Source of the DNA: Oscillibacter valericigenes
Lineage (GTDB): Bacteria; Bacillota; Clostridia; Oscillospirales; Oscillospiraceae
Direction of reading: 5' to 3'
Length of the DNA stretch: 64,000 bases
Assembly: GCF_021531435.1 (NCBI RefSeq)
Contig: NZ_JAFBIS010000001.1
Span: 124,001-188,000 of the forward strand
The position numbers and the translations under genes are program-made. Below are positions 43,784-54,400 of the stretch, piece by piece. Every line of letters starts with the position of its first letter. Position 1 is the first letter of the stretch. A model generated the notes under the pieces. It was given only the letters and a program-made list of their open reading frames with translations. It was not told where the DNA came from and made no database searches.

Positions 43784-46681
43784 ATGGAGAAAAAACTGCA
43801 TATGCGCCGCTGGCTCACCGTCTTGACGGTGGTGCTCCTGGCGGGGTCCCTGATACTGGGGACGCTGTACGCCCAGGGCTTTTGGGACGAGAGCCGGGCC
43901 GTCCACATCAAGGCGCGGGACATCGAGTCCTCCACCCTGGCCATCGGCACCCATTTGATTCACCTCTCCGCTCTGACGGACAGCATCTATGAGATCGCGG
44001 AAAAGTCGGCGGAGGAATCCGGTCAGAACCAGATCTACTACAAGTCCGAATTGGGTGGTGATACTTGGTTCAATATCTCCTCCGCAACCTCTCTGGCGGA
44101 CATCACCACCTCCGGTGCTCCTGTTACGGATGAGGAAATTGAGGCACTGTACTTTACCCACCACACCAAGTCCGACAAGATCACCTATGACCTGCGGACG
44201 GGAGAAGCGGTGAACATCTTCGATATCCGGGACCCCTATGATCTGGAGTCTTTGGAGGAACTGTCACCCCTGAAGATGCAGTATGACCAGATACGGGAGA
44301 CCAAAGGGGAAAACATTGTAACGAAGCGGATCGATGAGATCTGGAAGACGCCGGTCAGCGGTGAGGATGCCCCGGAGACCATTCAGAAAGCGGATGAAAG
44401 ACTGTCGGGTCTGCAGGCGTATTTGAACGTGCTGAAGGAAAACGGAGCAGACTCCCGGGAGATCGACAAAGTCTCAGGCGTGATGGAGGCGGTGGACGCT
44501 GCCCGGCGTTATGAGGTATTCACTGCTCTGGAGCCGCAGCTGGCCAGCTTATTGGATGAGATCAGCAAGGAAAAACTGATTTTCACCACCATCAACGACG
44601 AGGGGCAGGAAGAGAGAAAGGTGGAGGAGCTGAAGGAGAGCGAGCCGGAGGTGATGAGCGCCGTGGCGGAGAGCCTGGGCAATATACAGGATGCACTCAT
44701 CACATACGGCGGCAAGATGCTCGGCGAGGGCACCACGGTGATGAGCCAGGCGGAATACGAGTTTTCCAACGCCCTCATCAGCCATGTGGAAAACGATGAC
44801 CACGCCTCCTGCGACACCGATGTACAGAACCTGCTGCTGCTTGACAACATCATGAACGACATCATCTCCGACCGGCCCCGGGAGCTGGCGCTGCTGGAGA
44901 ACACGCTGCTGCCCAAGGCAGGTTCCGCCTACCTGAAAGCATTGAGCCAGGGCGAGAGCGCGGAATACCGGGCGGAGGTGGCAAAGCAATCCTCCCAGGC
45001 GATTTTGAACCGCCTCATCAGCGAGAACGAGGGCGAAGTGAACACCCGGCGGGGGGAACTGGAGTTCCTCATTGAAGCCAAGTGCAGCCGCATCGACGCT
45101 TCCAGCGGCATGACCTTTATCGACCATCGGCTGGAGCTGACGAACAGCAGCTATGCCTCCGCCATCCCGCAGGATGCTTTCGCGGAGACCAGCCAGGCTT
45201 CCGTGGATTCCCACATTGCATTCCTGACGCAAAAGCGCCGGGAGCTGGAACTGGCTACCGGCGGCAACGCCATGGATGAGTTGACCGCCAAGAAAGAGGA
45301 TTTGCAGACCCAGCGGCTGTCGGCACTGGACAAGAATGACCTGGCCGGCGCCAAGGCGCTGGAGCAGCAGATCGCCGCTGTGGAAGAAGAAATTCGTGCC
45401 ATAGAAGCCGAGGCTGCCGCGCAGATCTCCCAGACCCGGGATAAAATCAAAGACCTGGAGGCACAGGTGGCCGCGGACCCGGAGAACACGGACCTGAAAA
45501 ACCAGCTGAGCGCTGCCAAGGCGGAGCTTTCCAACCTGGAAAACAGCCTGTCCGACGGTTCTTTGGGCGCTATGGTGGCCCAGTTGAAGAAGGATGCGCT
45601 GGACGGTATTTCGGATGGCGGAACAGAGGGTATGGAGACAGCCTCCGATGCGGTGGACGCCCTGTCCGGCCTTTTGGCGACGGACCCGAAGTTGGTGCTT
45701 CCGGCCATGCAGGAGATCTACAACAAGCTGCTGCTGGGCGACGGCGACCAGGGCCTCATTGATTCCATTGAGCAGGCTATTCTGGAAAATCCCAATGCCC
45801 TGCGGGATGAATTGACCGCATCTCAGCTGAAGGAGATCGCCAGGGAATATCTGGCGGAAAACGGCAGCGGGACTGGTACAGGCACCGGAAGCGGTACAGG
45901 CAGCGGAACCGGGACAGGTACAGGAACTGGTACGGGTACAGGAACTGGTACAGGCGCCGGAAGCGGCACGGGTACAGGAACCGTAACAGGAACCGGCACA
46001 GGTACCGGCACAGGAACCGGCACAGGTACCGGCACAGGAACCGGCACAGGTACCGGCACAGGTACCGGCACAGGTACCGGCACAGGTACCGGCACAGGTA
46101 CCGGCACAGGTACCGGAACTGGTACAGGAACCGGGAGCGGCACCGGAAGCGGCGGAACATCGCTGCTGGGCACCGGGGGCATCACCCGGGCGGCAGCCAG
46201 TGACGCGCTGATCGAGCTGGTGGCCCTGCAGCTGTACTGCGACGAGACCGGCAGCCGGGCAGCCTCGCAGCGGTTTGCTTCCGTGGCCCAGGAGCAGAAG
46301 AACCTGGGCAATCCCATGGTGTTCCAGCGGGTGCAGGACAGCACCGGCGAATACGTGCCGCTGTCGGCCATCCAAGCTTTGACAGGCCGCCGGTATGTCT
46401 GGAACAAAAACGCGTCTCTGGGCGTGCTGGCCCGGGGCAGCGATTACTATGGCTTTACCGTCTATTCCACCAAGGTCCTGCGGGACCGGGATGGGGAAAA
46501 GACGGAGGAGATGACCCGGAGCGCCCGCTATCAATCGGGCGTCCACATCCCGGAGGAATACGCCTACGACCAGTTCGGCGTACAGGCGCTGTACCTCACC
46601 GGGACCTCACTGGGCTGCGCCTGTGACGACGCGGTGCTGGCAAAGGCGCAGGAGCTGTTCGCGCAGTTCCTGGCGGCCTGA
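43784..46681 (+). CDS. Large anchored protein with coiled coil, Gly-Thr linker and C-terminal domain
   Basis: A 965-residue protein. A basic N-terminus and single hydrophobic helix (about 10-30, [20 protein letters not shown]) look like an uncleaved anchor or signal. About 45-480 is a helix-rich region of unknown fold. About 495-592 is a coiled coil ([20 protein letters not shown]). About 694-792 is an almost pure Gly-Thr/Gly-Ser repeat. About 810-965 is a globular C-terminus with a segment resembling a copper-amine-oxidase-type stalk domain ([20 protein letters not shown]). The arrangement suggests a wall-spanning linker that presents the terminal domain outside. ATG 43784 has AAGGAGG upstream. 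It lies 27 bases before the DUF4255 gene. Confidence 0.6.
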   Translation: MEKKLHMRRWLTVLTVVLLAGSLILGTLYAQGFWDESRAVHIKARDIESSTLAIGTHLIHLSALTDSIYEIAEKSAEESGQNQIYYKSELGGDTWFNISSATSLADITTSGAPVTDEEIEALYFTHHTKSDKITYDLRTGEAVNIFDIRDPYDLESLEELSPLKMQYDQIRETKGENIVTKRIDEIWKTPVSGEDAPETIQKADERLSGLQAYLNVLKENGADSREIDKVSGVMEAVDAARRYEVFTALEPQLASLLDEISKEKLIFTTINDEGQEERKVEELKESEPEVMSAVAESLGNIQDALITYGGKMLGEGTTVMSQAEYEFSNALISHVENDDHASCDTDVQNLLLLDNIMNDIISDRPRELALLENTLLPKAGSAYLKALSQGESAEYRAEVAKQSSQAILNRLISENEGEVNTRRGELEFLIEAKCSRIDASSGMTFIDHRLELTNSSYASAIPQDAFAETSQASVDSHIAFLTQKRRELELATGGNAMDELTAKKEDLQTQRLSALDKNDLAGAKALEQQIAAVEEEIRAIEAEAAAQISQTRDKIKDLEAQVAADPENTDLKNQLSAAKAELSNLENSLSDGSLGAMVAQLKKDALDGISDGGTEGMETASDAVDALSGLLATDPKLVLPAMQEIYNKLLLGDGDQGLIDSIEQAILENPNALRDELTASQLKEIAREYLAENGSGTGTGTGSGTGSGTGTGTGTGTGTGTGTGAGSGTGTGTVTGTGTGTGTGTGTGTGTGTGTGTGTGTGTGTGTGTGTGTGTGTGTGTGTGSGTGSGGTSLLGTGGITRAAASDALIELVALQLYCDETGSRAASQRFASVAQEQKNLGNPMVFQRVQDSTGEYVPLSAIQALTGRRYVWNKNASLGVLARGSDYYGFTVYSTKVLRDRDGEKTEEMTRSARYQSGVHIPEEYAYDQFGVQALYLTGTSLGCACDDAVLAKAQELFAQFLAA
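45863..46159 (+). repeat. In-frame Gly-Thr codon repeat
   Basis: About 99 codons encode alternating Gly-Thr (some Gly-Ser, one Gly-Ala and one Val). In the DNA the unit is roughly GGTACCGGCACA, 12 bases, with near-identical copies around 46010-46120. Perfect copies make the tract prone to length change by slippage in multiples of 6 or 12 bases, which keeps the frame. Confidence 0.9.
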
Positions 46682-46708
46682 GGCCGGGGCAGAGAAAGGA
46701 GTGATGCA

Positions 46709-47302
46709 ATGGCTGATTATCCCATCATATCGGATGTGTCCCAGCACATGGTGCGCATCCTCCGGGAGAAGATGTGCCCGGAGCCCATCCCATCTCCCAA
46801 CAACATCTCCGTTTCCTCCCCGGCGGAACAGGACGTGGACTACATCCTGGGCCTGTACCTCTACGACATTCGGGAGGAGGGCGAGGTGGCCGTTCCCTCC
46901 CTGGTAGGGACGGGGCGGACCCGCCTGCGGCGCCCTCCAAGGCCGTACAGCCTGTACTACATGCTGTTTATCAACGGTTCCTCCCAGATGGGCCTGAAGG
47001 CCGCTGACACCCAGAAAATTCTGGGCCGGGCGGCGCAGATCATCAACGACGGCAACTCTGTGGACCCCAGGCGGCTGCAAAGCTGGCTGGAGACCCAGGA
47101 ACCGCCCATCATATTCTCTCCGGCAAAGATCTCCCTGGAGGATAAGGTCCGCGTCTGGTCCGCCATCAACAAGCCCTATCAGGTAAGCTTGTTCTACAAG
47201 GCGGCGCCGGTGTTCCTCTCCAGCGAGATCGTGGTGGACCCGCCCCGGGTCACGGAAGCGGAATTCACCATCGGGATGCTGGACGGAAGGGGGGATGGAT
47301 AA
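46709..47302 (+). CDS. DUF4255 (Pvc16-type) tail terminator/cap protein of a contractile injection system
   Basis: A 197-residue protein of the DUF4255/Pvc16_N family, which caps the sheath-tube end in extracellular CIS. Recognisable are an N-terminal ISDVSQHMVRILREKM, a middle DVDYILGLYLYDIREEGEVA, the RPPRPYSLYYMLFI strand and TQKILGRAAQIINDG. It is the first structural gene of the CIS core in this window, ahead of the PAAR-like and sheath genes. GGAGTG precedes the ATG. Confidence 0.82.
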   Translation: MADYPIISDVSQHMVRILREKMCPEPIPSPNNISVSSPAEQDVDYILGLYLYDIREEGEVAVPSLVGTGRTRLRRPPRPYSLYYMLFINGSSQMGLKAADTQKILGRAAQIINDGNSVDPRRLQSWLETQEPPIIFSPAKISLEDKVRVWSAINKPYQVSLFYKAAPVFLSSEIVVDPPRVTEAEFTIGMLDGRGDG

Positions 47303-48058
47303 ATGGAAAAAACAACGGTGTTCACCCACAGCCTGGACCTGGCTCTGCGGCTGGTGGACACCACCTCCGGCAGAGGCGTATCCGGCAGGGGCATGGCGGT
47401 CCGCATCGACGGCAAGCCCGTCCGTTTCGGCGAAAAGGGCGACGGGATGCTGATTTTTCAGAACCTTGGAACGAGACGCTTTCGGTTGGAGATCTCTTCT
47501 CCCGCCTATGAGACGGCGGAGCGGGAGGTGGACTTGGACGCCCTCGGAAAAGGTATTCCCTTATTGGAGCTCCACCTGATCCCCGGCCCCGGTTATCCCG
47601 ACGCCGCTGAATTCCAGACCCTGGAGGGGACGCTGCCGGGCATTGAAAACCTGTCGGCTGTCCGGGTGGGAGACAACGCCTGCCTCATCCGGGAGTTCGA
47701 CCCCCGGAAGCGGCTGGTGAAGCTGTTCAATCCCCATCATCTGTCCCTGGACCGGGTGCTGTACGCCCTGGTGGACCCGGACAACGGCTGCTACGAGCCT
47801 TTCCAGATCGTCCGGACCCTGGACGACCAGACCATCAAAACCGACCGGGTGCTGGAGACAGCCTTCCGAAATTACTTCCCCATCAGTCCTACGGTCATGG
47901 GAACATGCGGCGGCGACGGCCGCTACTGCCTCCGGGTCCGGGACGACGGCACGGCCTGCAAATGGCTGGTCCGGTGGGAAGTGCAGGGAACCGCCCGGTT
48001 CCGAACGGTGGATTTCCGGCAGGAGCCCCACCCGCATTTGGAAGAGGGGGGTGGCTGA
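47303..48058 (+). CDS. CIS-locus protein with carboxypeptidase-regulatory-like N-terminus
   Basis: A 251-residue protein starting directly after the DUF4255 stop. The first 95 residues have the pattern of an Ig-like/CarboxypepD-regulatory domain (LALRLVDTTSGRGVSGRGMA, then LGTRRFRLEISSPAYETAER). The remainder (about 100-251) is unrecognised, with VRVGDNACLIREFDPRKRLV and a Cys-containing CGGDGRYCLRVRDDGTACKW. Proteins of this layout occur next to DUF4255 genes in CIS clusters, but the role is not established; a decoration or tip-associated part is possible. Confidence 0.55.
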   Translation: MEKTTVFTHSLDLALRLVDTTSGRGVSGRGMAVRIDGKPVRFGEKGDGMLIFQNLGTRRFRLEISSPAYETAEREVDLDALGKGIPLLELHLIPGPGYPDAAEFQTLEGTLPGIENLSAVRVGDNACLIREFDPRKRLVKLFNPHHLSLDRVLYALVDPDNGCYEPFQIVRTLDDQTIKTDRVLETAFRNYFPISPTVMGTCGGDGRYCLRVRDDGTACKWLVRWEVQGTARFRTVDFRQEPHPHLEEGGG

Positions 48059-48059
48059 C

Positions 48060-48443
48060 ATGGGAATCCCTGTTGTAGCGGGAGCCACTTGTGTCTGCAC
48101 CATGGGGACCTCCCCGGGACAGATCAATCCCACCAACCAAGTGACCATCCGAATGGGCGGAAAGCCCGTAGCCAGCATCACCGACTGCGCACCCATGAGC
48201 AACGTGGGCAGCTGCGGGATGTGCACCTCCCTGGCAAATCCCACGGTGGCCGCCGCCACAGCGGCGGCGCTGGGGGTACTGACGCCCCAGCCCTGCGTGC
48301 CCGCGCCGGCGGGAGCCTGGGTCTGTCCCGGAAAGGTCCGGGTGGCGGGGAAACCCGTCCTCACCAGCGATGGCAAGCTGACCTGTGCCTACGGCGGCAC
48401 CATTTCCATCTTGAATCCTGGCCAGACGACCACAAAAATATAA
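48060..48443 (+). CDS. PAAR-like (DUF4280) tip protein
   Basis: A 127-residue Cys-rich protein of the DUF4280/PAAR-like type, expected to sharpen the spike tip of the CIS. Visible are GATCVCTMGTSPGQINP, the DCAPMSNVGSCGMCTSLANP cluster and a C-terminal SDGKLTCAYGGTISILNPGQ. The cysteines probably bind a metal. The ATG at 48060 is just past the upstream stop, with a G-rich ribosome binding site; GTG 48051 is an alternative. Such proteins can carry fused effectors, but none is fused here. Confidence 0.83.
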   Translation: MGIPVVAGATCVCTMGTSPGQINPTNQVTIRMGGKPVASITDCAPMSNVGSCGMCTSLANPTVAAATAAALGVLTPQPCVPAPAGAWVCPGKVRVAGKPVLTSDGKLTCAYGGTISILNPGQTTTKI

Positions 48444-48520
48444 ACCAATCAAACACCTAAATTCGTTCGACAATGAAAGGAGGAAGGTTTCGGGATCACG
48501 TTCCCGGAATCGAAAGAATT

Positions 48521-50224
48521 ATGGCTGAGTATCTGTCTCCCGGCGTCTATGTGGAGGAGTACGAGTCCTCTCCCCGTGCCATCGAAGGCGTTGGCACCAG
48601 TACCGCGGGCTTCATCGGTATGACGGTGAAGGGCCCCACCGTGGGCGCTCCCTCCCTGGTTACCAGCTTCGCCGACTTCCAGCGGCAGTTCGGCGGCTAC
48701 CTCAGCGAGTACACCCACGGCGAGTACCGCTACCTGCCCTATGCGGTGGAGCAGTTCTTCACCAACGGCGGCACCCGCTGCTATGTCACCCGCGTCATCC
48801 CCGACGACGCTAAGGTGGCCACGGCCAAGTCCGGCATCCTGTCCCTGCGGGCTGCCAACGAGGGCAAGTGGGGCAACCGCATCCTGGTCAGCTTCACCAC
48901 CGTCAACAAGCGGAAGATGCAGTTGATCGCCAAGGAAGGCGACCTGGTGTACACCGCCAAGAGCACCGCCGGCTTCGCCGAGGGCGACCTGGTGGAGTTC
49001 GCCGGTGAGATGAACCGCATTTCCGCCATCTTCGAGAATACCGTCACCTTCGAGCAGGCCTTTGCCGGCGACCCCGTGGATAACGCCCTGGTGCCCAAGG
49101 CGGTGCTGTACTCCGTGGAGATGGACGTCACCGTCCGCTACGAGGCCGACACCGAGGCCTACACCGGACTGAACCTGAATCCCACCTCTCCCAACTACGT
49201 GGCCGATAAGCTGAAGGCCAGCGCCCTGCTGGCTGTGGAGGATGTGGATCCCGCTCCTGAGATCGCCAACCCCGTCAGCCTGATCTTCGGCGAGGGCAAG
49301 CTGGCCGGCACCCTGGCCTTCACCGGCGGCAGCGACGGCACCGTGGAAGCGGTCAACGCCGGCACCTTCATCGGCGATGACAAGGGCCCCGGCAAGCGCA
49401 CCGGCATCCAGTCCTTCATCGAGAACACCGTGGCCAGCATCATCGCTGTTCCCGGCGTCACCATCCCTGAGGTGGTGGTCTCCCTGGTGGCCCACTGCGA
49501 GAACCAGCAGAACCGCTTCGCCATTCTGGACATTCCCAAGGACAAGGTGAAGGTCAATGACGTACTGGAGTACCGCGGCATCGTGGATTCCACTTACGCC
49601 GCCATGTACCACCCCTGGGTCCAGGTCTTCGACCCCATCACCAAGAAGCCCGGCTTCGTACCGCCTTCCGGCTCCGTGGCCGGCGTGTACTCCCGGACCG
49701 ACGTGACCCGCGGCGTCCACAAGGCTCCCGCCAACGAGGTTGTCCAGTGCACCGGCCTGTCCGTGGGCTACAACAACGGTGAGCAGGACATCCTGAACCC
49801 CGCCGGCGTCAACCTGATCCGCGCGCTGCCCGGCCAGGGCATCCGTGTCTGGGGCGCCCGCACCGCCAGCTCCAATGCCAGCTTCAAGTATGTCAACGTC
49901 CGCCGCCTGTTCATCTATGTGGAGCAGTCCATCAAGGCCGCTACAAACTGGGTGGTGTTCGAGCCCAACAACTCCTCTCTGTGGGCCCGTGTCCAGATGA
50001 CCGTGTCCTCCTTCCTGGAGAATATGTTCCGCGCCGGTATGCTGGCTGGTGAGTCCCCCGCTGAGGCCTTCTTCGTGGACATCGGTCCCAGCACCATGAG
50101 CCGGGACGACATCATGAACGGCCGTCTGATCTGCGAGATCGGCATTGCCCCCAGCCGTCCCGCCGAGTTCGTCATCTTCCGCGTGACCCAGTTCACCTCC
50201 GAGGCCGCCGGCGGCGCCGAGTGA
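48521..50224 (+). CDS. Contractile tail sheath protein
   Basis: A 567-residue sheath subunit that polymerises around the tube and contracts on firing. The N-terminus AEYLSPGVYVEEYESSPRAI is diagnostic, with STAGFIGMTVKGPT and YAVEQFFTNGGTRCYVTRVI. The C-terminal region has the conserved YVNVRRLFIYVEQSIKAATN and WVVFEPNNSSLWARVQMTVS, where the handshake strands reside. The start is set by homology; the ribosome binding site is modest (GAAAG), while a strong AAAGGAGGAAGG lies farther up at about 48476 with a short hairpin between them. This is the central marker of a contractile system. Confidence 0.96.
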   Translation: MAEYLSPGVYVEEYESSPRAIEGVGTSTAGFIGMTVKGPTVGAPSLVTSFADFQRQFGGYLSEYTHGEYRYLPYAVEQFFTNGGTRCYVTRVIPDDAKVATAKSGILSLRAANEGKWGNRILVSFTTVNKRKMQLIAKEGDLVYTAKSTAGFAEGDLVEFAGEMNRISAIFENTVTFEQAFAGDPVDNALVPKAVLYSVEMDVTVRYEADTEAYTGLNLNPTSPNYVADKLKASALLAVEDVDPAPEIANPVSLIFGEGKLAGTLAFTGGSDGTVEAVNAGTFIGDDKGPGKRTGIQSFIENTVASIIAVPGVTIPEVVVSLVAHCENQQNRFAILDIPKDKVKVNDVLEYRGIVDSTYAAMYHPWVQVFDPITKKPGFVPPSGSVAGVYSRTDVTRGVHKAPANEVVQCTGLSVGYNNGEQDILNPAGVNLIRALPGQGIRVWGARTASSNASFKYVNVRRLFIYVEQSIKAATNWVVFEPNNSSLWARVQMTVSSFLENMFRAGMLAGESPAEAFFVDIGPSTMSRDDIMNGRLICEIGIAPSRPAEFVIFRVTQFTSEAAGGAE

Positions 50225-50259
50225 TCCAACCGAAATACGTGACAAAGGAGATTTAAGAT

Positions 50260-50757
50260 ATGGCTACTGATATGAACAGCGCGGGTATGGCTTATCCGCT
50301 GACTAAAATGAACTTCCTGGTGTCCATCCCTGACCTGGCCGGCTCCATGGCCGCCTTCAGCGAGGTCACCGGTATCGAGGCCAGCGTGGACGTGGTGGAG
50401 TTCCGCCAGGGCAACGCCCACTCCCTGGCTCCCGTCAAGATCCCCGGTCTGGTGAAGCACGGCAACATCACCCTGAAAATGGGCTACACCATCGGCAATG
50501 GCTTTAAGAAGTGGATCCAGGAGTGCGTCAGTGAGACCCGCGGCGCCATGCCCCGCAAGACCGTTACCATCGAGCTGCTGGACATCCGGGACGGTTCTCC
50601 CAACTCCGCCTATGAGACCGTCAAGAACAACATCGTCTGGATTTTGAAGGAAGCCTGGGTCACCAAGTATTCCGGTCCCGACCTGAACGCCTCCGCCAGT
50701 GAGGTCGCCATCGAGACCGTGGAGCTGGCCTACGAAGAGCTGACCATTCCCGACTGA
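50260..50757 (+). CDS. Tail tube protein
   Basis: A 165-residue inner-tube subunit of the gp19/Hcp-like fold: YPLTKMNFLVSIPDLAGSMA, FSEVTGIEASVDVVEFRQGN, LVKHGNITLKMGYTIGNGF and the C-terminal ETVELAYEELTIPD. It lies 35 bases after the sheath gene with AAAGGAG before the ATG, the standard sheath-tube order. It forms stacked hexamers through which cargo would pass. Confidence 0.94.
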   Translation: MATDMNSAGMAYPLTKMNFLVSIPDLAGSMAAFSEVTGIEASVDVVEFRQGNAHSLAPVKIPGLVKHGNITLKMGYTIGNGFKKWIQECVSETRGAMPRKTVTIELLDIRDGSPNSAYETVKNNIVWILKEAWVTKYSGPDLNASASEVAIETVELAYEELTIPD

Positions 50758-50823
50758 TCTTTGTGAATATGTCGTGGGGAGGGCGGAGTATTCCGCCCTC
50801 CCCGGACAGGGAGGTAAAAGAGC

Positions 50824-51186
50824 ATGACGACTGTATATGATTTTGAGCTGCCCAAGGGCTTTGTAGACCAGCAGGGCGTCGTCCACAAGCGGGGCAAGAT
50901 GCGTCTGGCTACCGCCGGAGACGAGATCGCCGCCACACGGGACCCCCGTGTGCTGTCTAACCCTTCCTATCTGACCATCGTGGTTCTGGCCGCCGTCATC
51001 ACGGAGCTGGAGGGACTGGACGCCGTGGTGCCCTCCACTGTGGAGCGGCTTTTCACGGCGGACCTTGCATTTTTGCAGGATATGTACCAGCGCATCAACA
51101 ACGTGGAGCCGCCCACCATGCGGGCCGTCTGCCCGGACTGCGGCAAGATCTTTGAGGTCCCTATAAATTTTACGCGAGAGGGATAA
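50824..51186 (+). CDS. Small tail-assembly (chaperone-like) protein
   Basis: A 120-residue protein with DFELPKGFVDQQGVVHKRGK, an ITELEGLDAVVPSTVERLFT core and a C-terminal Cys pair (CPDCGKIFEVPI) resembling half a zinc ribbon. Its position between the tube and DUF6760 genes is that of tail-assembly chaperone-like proteins in extracellular CIS and Mu-like phages. The gene ends overlapping the next small frame. Function is inferred from context and length. Confidence 0.7.
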   Translation: MTTVYDFELPKGFVDQQGVVHKRGKMRLATAGDEIAATRDPRVLSNPSYLTIVVLAAVITELEGLDAVVPSTVERLFTADLAFLQDMYQRINNVEPPTMRAVCPDCGKIFEVPINFTREG

Positions 51187-51188
51187 CG

Positions 51189-51383
51189 CTGTATCCGAAA
51201 GAGGAGCTCTACCGGGAGATGGGCTTCATCTCCTACTACTTTCACTGGAGCTCCGAGGAGGTGCTGGCGCTGGACCATGCCAGCCGCCGCCGGTGGTGTG
51301 AGGAGATCTCCGCCATCAACAGCAGCTTGAATCCCTCGAAGAAGAAAAAGGAAAAGAGCATTCTGGAATTCGGCAGAAAATAA
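51189..51383 (+). CDS. DUF6760-type small CIS protein with non-canonical start
   Basis: A 64-residue frame reading LYPKEELYREMGFISYYFHW, SSEEVLALDHASRRRWCEEI and ending in a Lys-rich tail. This is the conserved layout of the small DUF6760 protein encoded between the assembly-chaperone and second tube genes in CIS clusters. The frame has no ATG/GTG/TTG before the YP motif; a CTG at 51189 sits six bases after AGAGGG. ATG 51219 would remove ten conserved residues. The function is unknown; it may link tube and baseplate. Confidence 0.7.
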   Translation: MYPKEELYREMGFISYYFHWSSEEVLALDHASRRRWCEEISAINSSLNPSKKKKEKSILEFGRK

Positions 51384-51404
51384 CGGGCAAGGAGGCGCAT
51401 CGCC

Positions 51405-54400
51405 ATGGCCAGCATTACAGATCAAAACTGGGTCGTTTGGAACCAAGGGAAAAACCCACTGGTCAATTTCAATTTCATGCTGCGCGTGGAGCTGATGTTC
51501 GACCTGCCCTGTAAAAGTGTGCGGGCGTTCACGAGAGAGCTGGAGTATGACTACATCCAGGAGGGCGGTCTAAACGACTACGTCCATATGCGGCGCAAGC
51601 CCATCTCCCGGCCCTTCACACTGGAAATAGAGCGCTATGTAGGCGTGGATTACATAGATCCGCTGCCTCTGGGCGCGGACCTGGTGTTGCCGGTGCTGCT
51701 GTTCGTCAGCAGAAACCACGACCAGTTCATCCCGGGCGTGGTAGCCCGGACCTATGTGTTCACCGGCTGCACCGTGATGAAGAAAACCTACGGCGATTTG
51801 GTGGCGGACCAGTCCGGCCTTTTGGTGGAGACCACCACCCTTGGCTACCGGGAGATGCTCTGCGTGGATATCCCCTGGAGCGAGGTGGGAGACAACATTC
51901 CCAAGGACATCAAGACGGTACCCACCAATGCCAAGTCCGCGGATAAGACGCCCGCGGAGCTGAAAGCGCTGGCCAACGACCTGTACAGTCAGGCACTGGC
52001 CGCCAAGACCCAGGCGGACGTGGAGTTCGCGGAAGAGGACGCGACAGCCCTCATCAACGAACTGGATGAGATTTTGACGAAGCTGCGGGCGGCTGTGGGG
52101 CCGGGCGGAAGCCTGACCCAGCAGCTGGATACGGCGAAAAGTGGCATCAACGGCGAAGGCGGCAAGACGAAAAAGGCGCTTGCCGACGAGGCAATGGATG
52201 CTGCCCGTCTGGCGGAGCAGGATTCTAAAGAGAAAGAAAACGCTTGGCGGGAAAAAGATGCCGTTTGGCGTAAAGCGAAAGGCGAACTGGATGACATCCA
52301 GACGCAGATGGAAGGACCTGCAAAAAAGCTCGAGGATCTGGAAGCGCAGCTGAGCAAGGCAAAGAAAACCAAGGCGGAGCTGGAAGACAGGCTGCCAGTT
52401 GACCTGCGGGATGTGGAAAAGGCCAGGTCCGCGCAGCAAAAGGCACAGACTGACTATGACGCGGCGGAGGCGGCGCTGGCAGAGGCGAATGCAGCCCTTG
52501 AGAAAGCCATGGAAGACGCCCGGGCCGAAACGGATGTGAAGGATGCCCGGGAAAAAGCGGAGAGTGCCGCCGCGGAAGCGGCATCCAAACAGGCGGATGT
52601 TGATGAGGACTCCCGGGCACTGGCAGAGGCGCAGAAAGCGTATCAGACTGCGCTGCGGGCGTGGCAGGAGGAGCAGAGCGAAGAGTTGGAGCGGGCCGCT
52701 GTCAAGCGGCGCTCCTGCGAGGGTGCGGTCCCGGCCAAGCAGACGGATGTTGATGAGGCATCCCGGGCGCTGGAAGAGGCGCAGAAAGCATATCAGCCTG
52801 CGCTGCAGGCGTGGCAGGAAGAGCAGAACGAAGAGTTGGAGCGGGCCACTGCCGAGCGGAGCTCCTGCGAGGGCGCGGTCCCGTCCAAACAGGCGGATGT
52901 TGATAAGGCCTCCCAAGCGCTGGCAGAGGCGCAGAAAGCATATCAGCCTGCGCTGCAGGCGTGGCAGGAGGAACAGGGCGAAGAGTTGGAGCGGGCCGCT
53001 GCCGAGCGGAGCTCCCGCGAGGATGCGGCTTCGTCCAAACAGGCGGATGTTGATAAGGCCTCCCAAGCGCTGGCAGAGGCGCAGAAAGCGTATCAGGCTG
53101 CCTTGCGGTCATGGCAGGAGGAGCAGGGCGATGAGTTGGAGCGGGCCGTTGAGAAACGGCGCTCCTGTGAAGGCGCGGTCCGGGCTAAGGAGGAAGCTGT
53201 CCGTAAAGCCGGAGAAGACACGCTGGAACGGGCAAAAGAGGAACTGGCAGCCGCCCAAAAGGAACTGGAGGAAGCGCGGGCGGCAGAAGAAGCCGTGAGT
53301 GAAAAAATCGAAAAGGGCCCAGAAGACGGCGAAACAGAACAGCGCCGGAGCGCTGTGGAAGCGGCGGAACAGGCACTGGCAGAAGCTCAGAAAGAACTGG
53401 CAGCCGCTCAAAAGGAACTGGAGGAAGCGCAGGCGGCAGAAAAAGCCGTGAGCGAAAAAATCGAAAAGGGCCCCGAAGACGGTGAAGCAGGACAGTGCCG
53501 GAGCGCTGTGGAAGCAGCGGAACAGACACTTGCAGAAGCTCAGAAGGAACTGGCAGCCGCTGAAAAGGAAGCAGAGGAAGCGCGGGCGGCAGAAAAAGCC
53601 GTGAGCGAAAAAATCGAAAAGGGCCCCGAAGACGGTGAAGCAGGACAGCGCCGGAGCGCTGTGGAAGCAGCGGAACAGACACTGGCGGATGCTCAGAAAG
53701 AACTGGATACTGCTCAGATGGCCAATGACGAAGCACAGGCACAACTCCAGAAGGCGCTGAAAGAGAAAGAGGAGACCTTAGCCGCAGGCGAAGCGGGAAA
53801 AGCGGTGGAAGCTGCCTCTGAACTTCGTAATGAGGCGAAAAAGGCCCTGGATACCGCGGCGGGTCAGGTGAAGGACAGCGAGGACCTGGCGGAGCTGAAC
53901 GATGAGATCAAGAATCTGGAAGAGGCGCGTAAGGCCGCCGAGACGGAGATTGAGGACATCGGCAAAGAACGGCTGAAAGAAGCCGAAGACAATGAGCGCA
54001 GCACAAAGGCGGAGGCAGACGAGGCCAAGAAGGACTATGACGCGGCGGCAGGAAAGTGGAAGGAAGCTGCCGCGAAAGCCAGAAATGCCCGGGATGCCGC
54101 CGATCTGGCGGAGCAGGCGCTGAGCAAGGCTCAGGCGGCCCATAATATGGGCTCAAAGCAGATCAACCCGCTGCAGAACAGCCTGACCAATATGAAGCTG
54201 CGGAAGGATACCGGCAAGGAAGCCCAGGAGAGCTGCGGAGAGCAGCACGACCAGTGCAAGGAGGCCAATATCGCCCTTCAGGCGACATCGGATGATAATT
54301 TGCTTGAGATCAACACCGGTTATGGGAAAGTCAAAAGGCTGTCCAAGCAGACGTGCTACCATGAGAAGCGGGTGCGGGAGGTATGCCAGCATATGGAAGC

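Noticed and set aside
45777-46546. Minus-strand frames opposite the Gly-Thr repeat
   Set aside because: They encode monotonous Pro-Val or Cys-Arg-Tyr repeats that are simply the complement of the Gly-Thr codons.
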